From contig NZ_QJRG01000034.1 in the NCBI RefSeq assembly GCF_004025535.1, forward strand, positions 62,001 through 126,000: a stretch of 64,000 bases of DNA. Direction: 5' to 3'. The notes beneath the pieces are model-generated. The model was given only the letters and a program-made list of their open reading frames with translations. It was not told the DNA's origin and made no database searches. This DNA is from Pseudomonas alkylphenolica. GTDB lineage: Bacteria; Pseudomonadota; Gammaproteobacteria; Pseudomonadales; Pseudomonadaceae. The position numbers and the translations under genes are program-made. Positions 25,831 through 35,100 of this stretch are shown piece after piece. The stretch's first letter is position 1. Each line of letters opens with the position of its first letter.

Positions 25831-26922
25831 ATGAAAGCTGCTGTAATTAATGCGACCGGTGACAAGTTCGAGATCGAAGAAGTTCATATAGCCGCCCCGG
25901 TGGGACGCGAAGTTTTGGTACAGGTGAAAGCATCGGGCTTGTGCCATAGCGACTTGCACCTCGCGCAGAATGACTTCGGCATTCCCCTGCCTGCTGTTTT
26001 TGGCCACGAGTTGGCTGGCGTGGTGATGGAGATCGGGCCAGACGTGCGCGAGTTCACCGTAGGTGATCACGTAGTAGCCTGTCTCATCCAATACTGCGGT
26101 CATTGCAAGCCTTGCCTCGCTGGCCGGACTTATCAGTGCAAGCATCCTCATGAAACCTTGCGCGACCCAGCTCTGGGCCAGCGGCTGAGCCGCGATGGGA
26201 AGCCGTTGACGCCTGCATTTGGCACAGCGGCCTTTGCCGAGCGCGCTTTGGTTCATGAGAATCAACTCGTCAAGGTACCTGACGCTTTACCTTTCCCTCA
26301 AGCTTGCTTGCTTGGCTGCGGCACTGTTACCGGGGCCGGGGCTGTGATCAACACTGCCGAGGTTCGTCCAGGCGACACTGTGGCAGTCGTTGGCGTTGGT
26401 GGAGTCGGCCTGAACGTTATCTCAGGCGCTAAGCTGGCTGGAGCAATCCGGATCATCGCCATTGACCTCCAGCCTAGCAAGTTGGAACTGGCGAAGACTT
26501 TCGGCGCAACCGATGTCATCGACGCGTCAAAGGTCGATCCAGTTGCGACGGTGGTGGAACTCACTGACGGCGGCGTCGATCACGCTTTTGAGGTTGTGGG
26601 CTTGAAGCAAACAACCGAGCAAGCGGTTCGCATGACACGCGTCGGCGGAGGGACTTACGTCATTGGAGTGCATAAGCCTGGTTCGACCATTGAGCTGAAG
26701 GTGAGCGAAGAAATCCTGGCAACCCAGCGTAAGTTGCAAGGTGTGAACATGGGATCAAGCAACATTAAGCATGACATTCCTATGTACGCAGAGCTTTACC
26801 TGCAGGGCAAGCTGAACCTGGACGATCTGGTTTCTAAGGAAATAAACCTATCGGAAATCAACGAGGCTTACGCCGAATTGCAGGACGGAAAAATAGCGCG
26901 GAGCGTGATCACCTCTTTCTAG
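25831..26922 (+). CDS. Zinc-dependent alcohol dehydrogenase (aryl/allyl alcohol type)
   Basis: A 363-aa medium-chain dehydrogenase. Catalytic zinc residues are in GLCHSDLHLA (~36-45) and FGHELAG (~59-65); the structural zinc loop is CGHCKPCLAGRTYQC (~89-103). The NAD fold is VGVGGVGLNVISGAK (~190-204), followed by IAIDL. CGGGAG precedes the ATG. Placed just before a coniferyl-aldehyde-dehydrogenase-like gene, it probably oxidises a coniferyl- or vanillyl-type alcohol to its aldehyde. The classical Pseudomonas CalA is an SDR, so this would be a different solution; the substrate is inferred only from context. Confidence 0.86.
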   Translation: MKAAVINATGDKFEIEEVHIAAPVGREVLVQVKASGLCHSDLHLAQNDFGIPLPAVFGHELAGVVMEIGPDVREFTVGDHVVACLIQYCGHCKPCLAGRTYQCKHPHETLRDPALGQRLSRDGKPLTPAFGTAAFAERALVHENQLVKVPDALPFPQACLLGCGTVTGAGAVINTAEVRPGDTVAVVGVGGVGLNVISGAKLAGAIRIIAIDLQPSKLELAKTFGATDVIDASKVDPVATVVELTDGGVDHAFEVVGLKQTTEQAVRMTRVGGGTYVIGVHKPGSTIELKVSEEILATQRKLQGVNMGSSNIKHDIPMYAELYLQGKLNLDDLVSKEINLSEINEAYAELQDGKIARSVITSF

Positions 26923-27013
26923 GGTGATTTTCTGAAATCGCTTAAACCGAGTCAGGATGTTTACTTCGTCCTGGCTCGGCCTTGCGTTTAATTTGACTCT
27001 ACAGGCCTCGACT

Positions 27014-28465
27014 ATGAACAATAATGAATCTAGAGCGGATTTAGATACGATTGCCGATTTACCCCGCTTACTCCGTTTACAGAAGGGTGCGGTCATCCGC
27101 GAAGGAACGCCGAACCTTTCTCTACGCCATGACCGGCTGGCTCGACTCTCTTCAATGTTGCACACCAATCGTCAAGAGCTTGCCGATGCCATCAGCCAAG
27201 ACTTTGGTAACCGAGCTCAGGCGACCAGTTTGCTCTATGACGTACTTGCTCTGATCGCTTCCATTGCTCAAACGCGAGAGCACTTTCCCAACTGGAGTCA
27301 GCCTGAGATCAACCCTTCTCCAGCGCCTGGGGTCATTTCACGCGTCGAATACCAGCCTAAAGGCGTAATCGGTGTTATCAGCCCGTGGAACTTCCCGGTT
27401 CAGCTGGCCCTGGGGCCGATCATTGGTATCCTCGCAGCTGGTAATCGAGCAATACTCAAGCCGTCCGAATTAACCCCCTTCACTTCCGAGCTACTGAAGA
27501 GCTTGGTTGGCTCTGCCTTCGATGAGGCGGAAATAGCGGTTGTAACAGGAGGCCAGGCGGTAGGTGCAGCATTCACAGAGCTAGCCTTTGATCACTTAGT
27601 GTTCACTGGAGGCACGGCTGTCGGAAAGCATGTAGCTCGAGCCGCCGCGAACAACCTAGTGCCACTGACCCTAGAGCTAGGCGGTAAGTCACCGGCTATC
27701 GTGAGTAACACCGTCGATCTGGAACAAGCGGTAAGCCGGATTATAAGCGCAAAGGTTCTTAACTCCGGCCAACTGTGTGTCTCCCCAGACTATGTTCTGG
27801 TGCCTTACGACAAACAGGATGCCTTCGTTCAGATTGCTAAGACTGTTACTTCTCAACTGTTCCCGTCTCTGATCGGCAACCCCGACTACACCTCGATAGT
27901 GAATAACCACCACTTCAATCGCATCAACGATCTCATTGAAGACGCCCGGGACAAGGACGCCAATATCGTACCTTTATCGCCAGTGGGTGAGCCCTCAGTC
28001 AACCCTGAAACCCGCCAGATTGCGCCAACACTGGTGCTCAACGTCCAGGAAGGTCAGAAAATTCTTGAAGAAGAAATATTCGGCCCCCTCCTTCCGGTGG
28101 TTACGTACTCAAACATTGACGAAGCTATCAACTACGTCAACAGCCGTCCGCGCCCACTTGCGTTGTATTACTTCGGAACGGATGCTGATGAAGAACGCCT
28201 GGTTTTGGACAAGACTGTCTCGGGCGGTGTGACCATCAATGACTGCGTTAGTCATCTTTCTGATGAGAATTTGCCGTTCGGTGGTGTAGGCCCCTCTGGC
28301 TACGGGCACTACCATGGAATTTACGGATTCCGTACCTTTAGCCATGCGAAGGCCGTGTATCGACAAGCTGACGTAACACCGGTTGCAGCACTGTTGAACC
28401 CACCTTTCGGCGTGCAAAATCAAAGCTTTCTTGAACAGGCTTTTGCGGCCTTCCAAGCGAAGTGA
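27014..28465 (+). CDS. Coniferyl-aldehyde-dehydrogenase-type aldehyde dehydrogenase (copy 2)
   Basis: A 483-aa aldehyde dehydrogenase with GVISPWNFPV (cofactor loop), LELGGKSPA (general-base Glu) and LNSGQLCVSPDY (catalytic Cys). It is a clear paralogue of the gene at 7144-8598, sharing the CalB-like motifs and the C-terminal YGFRTFSHAKAVY. The start at 27014 is preferred over 26957 because family members begin near MNNNES, though the ribosome site is weak. It closes the FAD oxidoreductase/alcohol dehydrogenase operon and would convert the resulting aldehyde to the acid. Confidence 0.85.
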   Translation: MNNNESRADLDTIADLPRLLRLQKGAVIREGTPNLSLRHDRLARLSSMLHTNRQELADAISQDFGNRAQATSLLYDVLALIASIAQTREHFPNWSQPEINPSPAPGVISRVEYQPKGVIGVISPWNFPVQLALGPIIGILAAGNRAILKPSELTPFTSELLKSLVGSAFDEAEIAVVTGGQAVGAAFTELAFDHLVFTGGTAVGKHVARAAANNLVPLTLELGGKSPAIVSNTVDLEQAVSRIISAKVLNSGQLCVSPDYVLVPYDKQDAFVQIAKTVTSQLFPSLIGNPDYTSIVNNHHFNRINDLIEDARDKDANIVPLSPVGEPSVNPETRQIAPTLVLNVQEGQKILEEEIFGPLLPVVTYSNIDEAINYVNSRPRPLALYYFGTDADEERLVLDKTVSGGVTINDCVSHLSDENLPFGGVGPSGYGHYHGIYGFRTFSHAKAVYRQADVTPVAALLNPPFGVQNQSFLEQAFAAFQAK

Positions 28466-28750
28466 GTCAGGCAGGTTGAGTCCTATTGGCTGTCGGATTT
28501 TGTGAAGCTTGCGAAGCCTGCTAAGTGGATCCTCTGAAGGTCGCGAATGGGAACGTGACACCGATGTTGGTCACACCATCCAGAGCAAGCCGTTGAAAAA
28601 CGCCGCCGTACTCTGGCGCAACGCCACGCTGTGCTCGAACTACCTGCGCGACATCGACGAAAACAGGATGATCGTAAGCTACACCTTGCCACTCTTTTGA
28701 TTGGCGAACTTATGGAGGCATAGCAACGATCAAGCAAGATGACTTTCACT
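28466..28750. other. Gap with short unassigned coding-like remnant
   Basis: On the plus strand an open stretch ending at 28700 (KNAAVLWRNATLCSNYLRDI) reads like the C-terminal scrap of a larger protein; a Tn3-type transposase end is one possibility but the match is too weak to call. No promoter or ribosome site is evident. The gap joins the end of the dehydrogenase operon to an mvaT-tail remnant. Confidence 0.25.
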
Positions 28751-28753
28751 AAA

Positions 28754-28774
28754 AAGGGCCCAAATAGGGCCCTT
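28754..28774 (-). terminator. Terminator attached to mvaT remnant
   Basis: AAGGGCCC and GGGCCCTT pair across AAATA. The same A-tract/GGGCCC/T-tract design follows the mvaT copies at 60554-60578 and 62076-62099, so it is probably the original mvaT terminator carried with the fragment. Confidence 0.65.
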
Positions 28775-28795
28775 CTCTTAGTACTCCATCCAAAA

Positions 28796-28850
28796 TCACT
28801 TGGCTAACCATGACTCAACGGTCGCAGGGCCATACCAAGCCTTCCAGGAC
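28796..28850 (-). pseudogene. 3' remnant of an mvaT-family gene
   Basis: Read on the minus strand it gives WKAWYGPATVESWLAK and a stop, matching the last residues of the MvaT-like protein at 62116-62481 (WKGEYGSDTVESWLAK). Only about 17 codons remain, together with the terminator. It marks an old recombination scar inside the island. Confidence 0.7.
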
Positions 28851-28877
28851 TGTTCCTACGCTGACACCTTTGATGTC

Positions 28878-29732
28878 TTAACCCTTCAATGCGATCCTCA
28901 CTGACTCTGCGATAGATGTTGTAGGACGGCCAATCAGTTGGCTAAGTTGATGCCTGTCGTCAAACAGGGCCCCTTGAGCCGCTGCGGCATCAGAGTCCGC
29001 AAGTAGAGAAGCGAACCCCTCTGGCAGTCCCACACTCAATAATGCAGCCTTAAATTCATGCTGAGGCAGATCGCTGTAGACGATTGGCTTACCTGATTGA
29101 ATGGCCACCTCCTGTGCTAACTCTGTCAGAGAATAGGATTCATCACCCGCAAGCTCATATGTTTGACCCGCATGTCCCTCAGTCGTCAGCACCACTGCAG
29201 CAGCCAGTGCATAGTCACCTCGAGCAGCGGAAGAAATGCGGCCATTGGAAGCACAACCCAGTATCGACCCATGCTCCAATGCGGACGGTAAGCTGGCGGT
29301 ATAGTTTTCGTTATACCAACCGTTGCGAAGCAAAACGTATTTCAGTTTCGACGCACTCAATGCTTGCTCAGTATCCCGATGCTCGACAGCTAACTCCAAA
29401 GATGACTTTCCAGCATTCAGCACGCTTGTATAGGCGATGAGTTTGACCCCTGAGGTTTGAGCAGCATCAATGATCGCCCGATGCTGAGAAGCACGTTGAC
29501 CGATTTCGCTGGATGAGATCAGCAACAAACGGTCGACCCCTTCGAGTGCCACCGCCAACGTTTTAGGCTTGCTGTAATCCGCCAAGCGAACGTTAACGCC
29601 TTTATCAGCCAAGTCCCGCGCTTTAATCGGATCACGAACCAGGGCGATCAAAGACTCCGGTCTGACTCGCGTCAATAGCTCAGCAATGACCAAGCGACCC
29701 AACTGCCCCGTTGCACCAGTGATAGCGATCAT
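28878..29732 (-). CDS. qorB: NAD(P)H:quinone oxidoreductase-type NmrA-family protein QorB
   Basis: A 284-aa atypical SDR of the NmrA family. The cofactor motif MIAITGATGQLGRLV (GATGQLG, ~5-11) and RNGWYNENYTA near 140 match QorB/YtfG, which reduces quinones. Like those proteins it lacks the usual SDR YxxxK. The gene is divergent from an HxlR regulator, which is the standard qorB-qorR arrangement. In an island that generates catechols it may protect against quinones formed by autoxidation; that role is inference. Confidence 0.85.
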   Translation of the reverse strand: MIAITGATGQLGRLVIAELLTRVRPESLIALVRDPIKARDLADKGVNVRLADYSKPKTLAVALEGVDRLLLISSSEIGQRASQHRAIIDAAQTSGVKLIAYTSVLNAGKSSLELAVEHRDTEQALSASKLKYVLLRNGWYNENYTASLPSALEHGSILGCASNGRISSAARGDYALAAAVVLTTEGHAGQTYELAGDESYSLTELAQEVAIQSGKPIVYSDLPQHEFKAALLSVGLPEGFASLLADSDAAAAQGALFDDRHQLSQLIGRPTTSIAESVRIALKG

Positions 29733-29814
29733 GAAAGCCCCTTGAGTATTGAATAAACAGAGTCCATCCTAGACCCCATACATACTTTTAGTAAGTACGC
29801 ACAAAAAGGTAAGT

Positions 29815-30222
29815 GTGATGAGCAACGCTGAGCAATCTCCCACTCCTCTGTCAGTGAAAGCCCGCCGTGGCGATCTCCTTGACTCGGACTGCCCCTCCAG
29901 AGAAGTGCTGAAGCACATGACCAGTCGGTGGGGGGTTTTAGTATTGGTGATACTTCTAGGTGGAACACATCGCTTCAGCGAGCTGCGCCGTAAGATAGGG
30001 GGAGTCAGCGAGAAAATGCTTGCACAGACTCTTCAAGGGCTTGATGGGGATGGGCTCGTTAGTCGCGTTTCGCTGCCGGTGGTACCGCCACATGTGGAGT
30101 ACAGCCTCACACCATTAGGGCAACAGGCAGCGCAACGAATGGAATCATTGGTGGACTGGATTGAAGAAACGCTGCCAGTGATCATGCAGCATAGACGCAC
30201 TCATGCGGAGCCCTACTCATAA
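29815..30222 (+). CDS. HxlR-family redox-type regulator (QorR-like)
   Basis: A 135-aa winged-helix regulator of the HxlR/DUF24 family. The conserved cysteine is in SDCPSREVLKHMTSRWGVLVL (shown in two parts: SDCPSREVL, then SRWGVLV), and the wing/recognition area is FSELRRKIGGVSEKMLAQTL. Family members such as QorR, YodB and HypR sense electrophiles or quinones through that Cys. It is divergent from the qorB-like gene with an 82-bp gap between starts, so it is the likely repressor of that gene. The ATG could be either of two consecutive Met codons. Confidence 0.87.
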   Translation: MMSNAEQSPTPLSVKARRGDLLDSDCPSREVLKHMTSRWGVLVLVILLGGTHRFSELRRKIGGVSEKMLAQTLQGLDGDGLVSRVSLPVVPPHVEYSLTPLGQQAAQRMESLVDWIEETLPVIMQHRRTHAEPYS

Positions 30223-30307
30223 CACCGGAATGATGTTCATCTCTTTACCGCTATTCAGTCCTTTTAGTCCCGCGCTGCACCTATTGCCCCCATAAGAATC
30301 ACGATCT

Positions 30308-31906
30308 CTAAAGATGAAAGCGTTGAACAGAATCCTTCAACCCGGCGCCAAGACGCGCAAGATCGCGAATGGCGACTAAAGCACGAGATGCTTTGATACT
30401 GGATCGATCAGCCATCCCCCGAACTCTGGCAATATTGTCGTGAACAACATTAACTGCAGCACCTTGCTCCTCGGCTGCTGAAGCAATCTGCTGATTCATC
30501 GCCTGGATATCTGCCACGGAGGTATTTATTCCATCAAGTGCCTGACGGGCACTTTCTGCTTGTACAACGGCATCTGAGGTACGTTGATAACTTCTACTCA
30601 TCAGACGTGCAGCACTTTCACTACCATCCTGAATAGCCACTACCAGCTCTGCGATTTCACTTGTGGATTGCTGTGTGCGTCTCGCTAAGGCGCGGACTTC
30701 ATCCGCCACCACTGCAAACCCTCGTCCTTGCTCTCCTGCCCGTGCGGCCTCTATGGCTGCGTTCAATGCTAAAAGGTTCGTCTGATCAGCAACTGCTTTG
30801 ATAACGTCGACCACTTGCCCGATACGCCCACTGCCCTGCTGTAGATATTTCATCGCCTGCCCCAATTCGCCCATATCCTGTGAGATGAGCTCAATTTGGC
30901 TTAAGACAATGCTGACCACTTGATTACCGTCACGGGCTTTGGTATCTGCGAGGGACGCTGTCACAGCAGCTAGCTCCGTACTTCGTGCGATTTCTTGAAT
31001 CGTGACCACCATTTGGTTGATAGCCGTTGAAACTTGCTCCACCTCTGCCGTTTGAAGTTCAAGCTCGGACTGACCTTCAGCACTGTCTTGGGCTAACTGC
31101 AAAGACGCCTGAGCCAATTCCGCAGCGCCTTGGTTAATCTGACTTACCAGAGCCCGTAGCCCTCCCGACATCGCCTGTGTTGCACGCTGAAGCTGGCCAA
31201 TTTCATCCCCTCGGGATGAATGAGAGATTTCGCAAAGATTACCTGCCTCGATTTGTTGGGCTTGATTGACCACTTCCTTGAGCCCGGATACAAGCTGACG
31301 AGAGATCAACCAGACAGCAATAACACTGACCAACATGGCTAATGATGACGTCACAGTTAGTAGAATATAAATTAGAGAAACGCTCGATACGCCAGCGTTC
31401 CTCAAACGTTCTTTAACTTCAATAATAGCTGTAGCTAACGCCTTGCTTCGCTCTGTAATGACTTGCTCCGCCTCAACCCATTTTTTTGCGCTTAATGCAC
31501 TTTCGGGTAAAGCTGGCGGGACAACAGTCCGATCTAACTCTTTCAAAACAGATTTGTGCGCCTGCCATGCCTCGTTTATCTCGTTGAATTCACCACTATA
31601 GCCTTGACTGAGTTTATTTTTAACCACCCCTATTTCTTCATTCATTTCTTTGACTTGAGCATGCAAAAGATCCCGAGATTCTTTATCGCCGAACATAAAA
31701 AATCTGATCTCAGCACTACGAAGGTCAAGAGTTAGCTTTTCGATGCTCGTAGCGGCAAAATTCCCTTCAATCAAGCGTGAAAGCAAATAAGTCCCAAAGT
31801 AACCAGATGCAGTGCAGGTGAGACCTGTCAAAATCACCATCGAAAAACCAATAGCCAACTTCGACTGAACATTCAAGCCAGATAAAAAACTGCCGTGCTT
31901 ACTCAT
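30308..31906 (-). CDS. Methyl-accepting chemotaxis protein (copy 2)
   Basis: A 532-aa chemoreceptor with an N-terminal membrane helix ([23 protein letters not shown] begins near 16; hydrophobic span ~17-40), a four-helix-type periplasmic domain (~50-180), a second membrane span ([25 protein letters not shown] region, ~185-205), HAMP and the signalling tip [20 protein letters not shown]. Its signalling half is closely similar to copy 1 at 10059-11594, but the sensor part differs. It is monocistronic and lies among redox genes. Ligand unknown. Confidence 0.9.
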   Translation of the reverse strand: MSKHGSFLSGLNVQSKLAIGFSMVILTGLTCTASGYFGTYLLSRLIEGNFAATSIEKLTLDLRSAEIRFFMFGDKESRDLLHAQVKEMNEEIGVVKNKLSQGYSGEFNEINEAWQAHKSVLKELDRTVVPPALPESALSAKKWVEAEQVITERSKALATAIIEVKERLRNAGVSSVSLIYILLTVTSSLAMLVSVIAVWLISRQLVSGLKEVVNQAQQIEAGNLCEISHSSRGDEIGQLQRATQAMSGGLRALVSQINQGAAELAQASLQLAQDSAEGQSELELQTAEVEQVSTAINQMVVTIQEIARSTELAAVTASLADTKARDGNQVVSIVLSQIELISQDMGELGQAMKYLQQGSGRIGQVVDVIKAVADQTNLLALNAAIEAARAGEQGRGFAVVADEVRALARRTQQSTSEIAELVVAIQDGSESAARLMSRSYQRTSDAVVQAESARQALDGINTSVADIQAMNQQIASAAEEQGAAVNVVHDNIARVRGMADRSSIKASRALVAIRDLARLGAGLKDSVQRFHL

Positions 31907-31970
31907 CGGATACTCTTCTAATTATTTTATTATCGAGGCGCTTAGACAACTGACCCAATAGAAGTCTTAG

Positions 31971-32675
31971 CTATAGGAGCTGCAGTTGATCGTTGTAATT
32001 ATTGAGGTTGGGCATAGGTAATATTTCGCGTTCTGCGATCAACTCCAAATTTTGTTTCCACTTCTCCATCACTCCTGCCCGCGCATCAGCATCGAGGTAA
32101 GGGATGTGAAACCCCAAGTATGGTTTCAAAACGTCAAAACCCACATAACCAAGCGACCCTTTCAGCAATGGCATGAGTAGCGTTTCGATATCATCGTGTA
32201 CGCCTCGATTTCCAAACATAGCCTCTCGCCCACCTAAGGTTGCACAAACCAGCGCGCGTTTGCCGGACATCCCGCCTTGATTGAAAATTCTGCGACCGCC
32301 GTAAAAATGTCCCGATACGAAAACTCTATCCACCCACCCTTTTAAAATCGCGGGCATGGAAAACCAGTAGACGGGAAATGTCAGGATGAGCAGATCGCAA
32401 CGGGTGACTTTATCCACCTCCGCCGCGATGTCTGCAGTGAGCTTTTCATTTTTGAACGCGCTGCGCTGCTCGAGTGCGTAAACCAGGTAGTCCGAATTAG
32501 CGCGTTCCTCGAAGTCCCTGCTACTGGCTACAGGGTTGAAGCTCATGGCGTAAAGGTCGGATGTCTCAACCTGATGCCCTGCTTGCTTGAAATGCTCTAC
32601 CGCCGTGGCGTAAAGAGCCGAGGTGAAGGATTTTTGCTCGGGGTGAGCATGCACAATCAGCACATTCATGGTCAT
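31971..32675 (-). CDS. NAD(P)H-dependent flavin quinone reductase-like protein
   Basis: A flavodoxin-fold reductase of about 234 aa in the NQO1/MdaB/KefF group. The start MTMNVLIVHAHPEQKSF includes the FMN phosphate loop, and the middle segment FPVYWFSMPAILKGWVDRVF is the family signature (residues roughly 80-100). An upstream ATG at 32717 is less likely because family members begin close to the first beta strand. Such enzymes reduce quinones by two electrons. Next to a GlxA-type regulator and near qorB it may handle quinones from catechol chemistry. Confidence 0.82.
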   Translation of the reverse strand: MTMNVLIVHAHPEQKSFTSALYATAVEHFKQAGHQVETSDLYAMSFNPVASSRDFEERANSDYLVYALEQRSAFKNEKLTADIAAEVDKVTRCDLLILTFPVYWFSMPAILKGWVDRVFVSGHFYGGRRIFNQGGMSGKRALVCATLGGREAMFGNRGVHDDIETLLMPLLKGSLGYVGFDVLKPYLGFHIPYLDADARAGVMEKWKQNLELIAEREILPMPNLNNYNDQLQLL

Positions 32676-32766
32676 TTGCTCGACAGGAAAATCAGAGCAT
32701 ACGGCGACCGACGCCATCTCACCCAGTGGCGAAAATGACGCTGAATATGCAGAAACCGACAGTAGA

Positions 32767-33756
32767 TTAAGGCGGTGTGGTGAGACGGAATTTTTTTCGA
32801 TACGCGCCAGGAGTGAGCCCTAAACGCTCCCTGAACAGTCGGACGAATGAACTGTTGTCCAAGTACCCAACTGCCTCTGCAATGCTTTCGACCTGCAGCT
32901 CACTCGACTCCAGTAGTGACCTGGCAGCCTCTATCCTAAGGTTCTGAAGGTAATACAGAGGAGACTGACCCAGCACATTGTTGAATCGACGAATCAATGT
33001 GCGCTCACTCACCGCTAGCCTATCTGCCAGATCGGTAAGACGTACTCGGCCAGCGAAGTTTTCTTGCATGTATGTTTGGGCGCGCAGGACTAAGGCGTCT
33101 GAGTGTGTTTTGTGCGCTAGCAGCGGCACGTATGGAGTCTGTAACGTTTGGCTAACATCGATCAGCATGCTTTTCGCGCATAGCGCGGCGAGCGATGCAC
33201 CAGAAAATTTCTCTATGAGCTTTATGGATTGCAGGTGATACGAAGAAAGTGCGCCTGCGCAAAGCAAACCGTCCACCTCTGTAAGAATGGTTTTCATTTG
33301 CAAATTAACACCTGGAAACCATGACCGAAATTGCTCCTCCAGCCACCAGGTCGTTGTGGCGACCCTACCTTCAAGAAGGCCGGTTTTGGCGAGGATAAAG
33401 GTACCAGTACATGTAGCAACCAGTAATGCACCGCTTTCCCACTGCGCTATCAACCAATCGTAGGTCTCCCCAAGAGTCTCCAACATTTCCATAAAAACTT
33501 TGTACCCTCGATAGTGATTGGCGGGGATGTATACAAAGTCAAAATGTTCATTGGCGTAAGGCTTGCGGGTACTCAAGGCAAGCCCGTTGCTGGCCATCAC
33601 ATCTCCGCCTTGGAGTGAAATAAAATCCCAGCTGTATCGAAAGCTGGCAGCTGCCGTGTGGGGTAAATGTGCGTTGGCTACCTGCAGAATGTCCACGACC
33701 CCGCCGAGGCTGGACATATAGCAGCCGTCGTAAAGCAAAATGGCAGCATGAGGCAT
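32767..33756 (-). CDS. GlxA-type AraC-family regulator with DJ-1/PfpI domain
   Basis: A 329-aa regulator. Residues 1-190 form a class I glutamine amidotransferase-like/DJ-1 domain, with the nucleophile-elbow region VATCTGTFILAKTG (~113-126). A C-terminal AraC double HTH follows (RLTDLADRLAVSERTLIRRF and IAEAVGYLDNSSFVRLFRERLGLTPGAYR in part). The gene is upstream of, and co-oriented with, the quinone-reductase-like gene, 91 bp apart, so it is the likely activator of it. The inducing ligand cannot be inferred. Confidence 0.88.
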   Translation of the reverse strand: MPHAAILLYDGCYMSSLGGVVDILQVANAHLPHTAAASFRYSWDFISLQGGDVMASNGLALSTRKPYANEHFDFVYIPANHYRGYKVFMEMLETLGETYDWLIAQWESGALLVATCTGTFILAKTGLLEGRVATTTWWLEEQFRSWFPGVNLQMKTILTEVDGLLCAGALSSYHLQSIKLIEKFSGASLAALCAKSMLIDVSQTLQTPYVPLLAHKTHSDALVLRAQTYMQENFAGRVRLTDLADRLAVSERTLIRRFNNVLGQSPLYYLQNLRIEAARSLLESSELQVESIAEAVGYLDNSSFVRLFRERLGLTPGAYRKKFRLTTPP

Positions 33757-33866
33757 ATTGTCGTAATTCGCATAGAGAGTGGCTTTTTTTACACTACAGC
33801 GCTCTAGATCCGATTCATAGACTCATTGGGCGATCTTGCACCTTCACACTACCAGTGAGTCCCTCA

Positions 33867-34925
33867 ATGCAAACTATCCCCTTGTCGTCTTTGCCTGCCC
33901 TCCTCCATGGCCACATCGGTCTGATTGATCACCAAGACGGTGTCCAGCCTGTAAGGTTTCCCCCTGCAATAGGCTTCATGCTAGATCCCCTAAACGCGCT
34001 TACTGCGACCATGACCTCTGGTATCCGATTACGATTGGTCACTAACAGCTCAAGCCTTGAACTGGTCACTCAGCAGACGCAGCTTTTCCTCACCGAGCCC
34101 GAGCAGTGGGCGAGAAATTTCGAGATCTACGTAGACGGAAATCTTTACCAGCAGACACCTGCGATCGGAGGTTCTTTTCTGACGCCAGGAGCCGCGCCCG
34201 AGGGAGAGTCACGAGCAGTGCTGGCATTCACAGGGCTAGGGAACCATCTCAAGCAAATAGAGATATGGTTTCCGCAATCGTCACTGCAAGTCATCGAACG
34301 CGTCCAAATTGACTCACATGCCACCTGGGAAACCTGGAAGGACGACAGACGTCACATACTGTTCCACGGCAGTTCGATTACGCATGGGATGGAAGCGCTT
34401 GGCGGTTCCGGCACATGGCCTGCGGTGGCCGGAAAACTCGCGGGGGTCAACGTTACAAACATGGGGTGGGCAGGTTCCTGCTTGCTTAGTGCGCTTGCGT
34501 CGAAAGTCATCGCACAGCAAACGATCGATGCTGCGGTGCTCGAGCTGGGCATCAACATCTGGGACGGAGGGGCACTCAATCAGAGAACTCTTAACGATTC
34601 TGTCCATGGAATGATCTCTATCATTCGAGACCGCTATCCGACCCTACCTATCGTCATCGTGTCTCCAATCTGCTCTCCTACACGAGAGACTGTAGGTGAA
34701 AATGGCGGGCTTTCCCTAGAGCAAATCCGGGCAGGATTGAAGAGCGCAGTCGATGCTCACGTCCTGCAAGGCGATCACCAAATCCAATACCAAGACGGCC
34801 TAGCCCTATTCGGGCTCGAAGATGCCAATTTACTCGTCGATGGTCTGCATCCAAACGCAGACGGCTATTGCTTGATTGGAGAGCGCTTTGCCGAGCTGCA
34901 TCGAAATTTTCTGACCGTTGACTAA
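33867..34925 (+). CDS. SGNH/GDSL-family hydrolase (two-domain carbohydrate-esterase type)
   Basis: A 352-aa protein with an N-terminal beta-sandwich (~1-165; FEIYVDGNLYQQ) and a C-terminal SGNH hydrolase domain. Block I is ILFHGSSITHG (~174-184, nucleophile Ser), block II contains NMGWAGS, block III reads LGINIWDGG and block V DGLHPNADGY (~326, Asp and His of the triad). No signal peptide is seen, so it appears cytoplasmic. The ATG at 33867 avoids overlap with the divergent regulator gene. It could remove acyl groups from a glycosylated or esterified aromatic; context is too loose for a firm call. Confidence 0.75.
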   Translation: MQTIPLSSLPALLHGHIGLIDHQDGVQPVRFPPAIGFMLDPLNALTATMTSGIRLRLVTNSSSLELVTQQTQLFLTEPEQWARNFEIYVDGNLYQQTPAIGGSFLTPGAAPEGESRAVLAFTGLGNHLKQIEIWFPQSSLQVIERVQIDSHATWETWKDDRRHILFHGSSITHGMEALGGSGTWPAVAGKLAGVNVTNMGWAGSCLLSALASKVIAQQTIDAAVLELGINIWDGGALNQRTLNDSVHGMISIIRDRYPTLPIVIVSPICSPTRETVGENGGLSLEQIRAGLKSAVDAHVLQGDHQIQYQDGLALFGLEDANLLVDGLHPNADGYCLIGERFAELHRNFLTVD

Positions 34926-35100
34926 TCGCCCGCCCTTGATCCGTTTGATAAAAATATTTACGCCTCGCCCTCCCAAAAGGTTGGTGCGTCACCGCCAACC
35001 TGATCGGTATCGTTATTTCCAGATGCCCTAAACGGCATAGCTCCAAAAGTTCGACCAACAACAATAAAGCTGGAAGACAGCACACCTGATTGGAGGAAGC

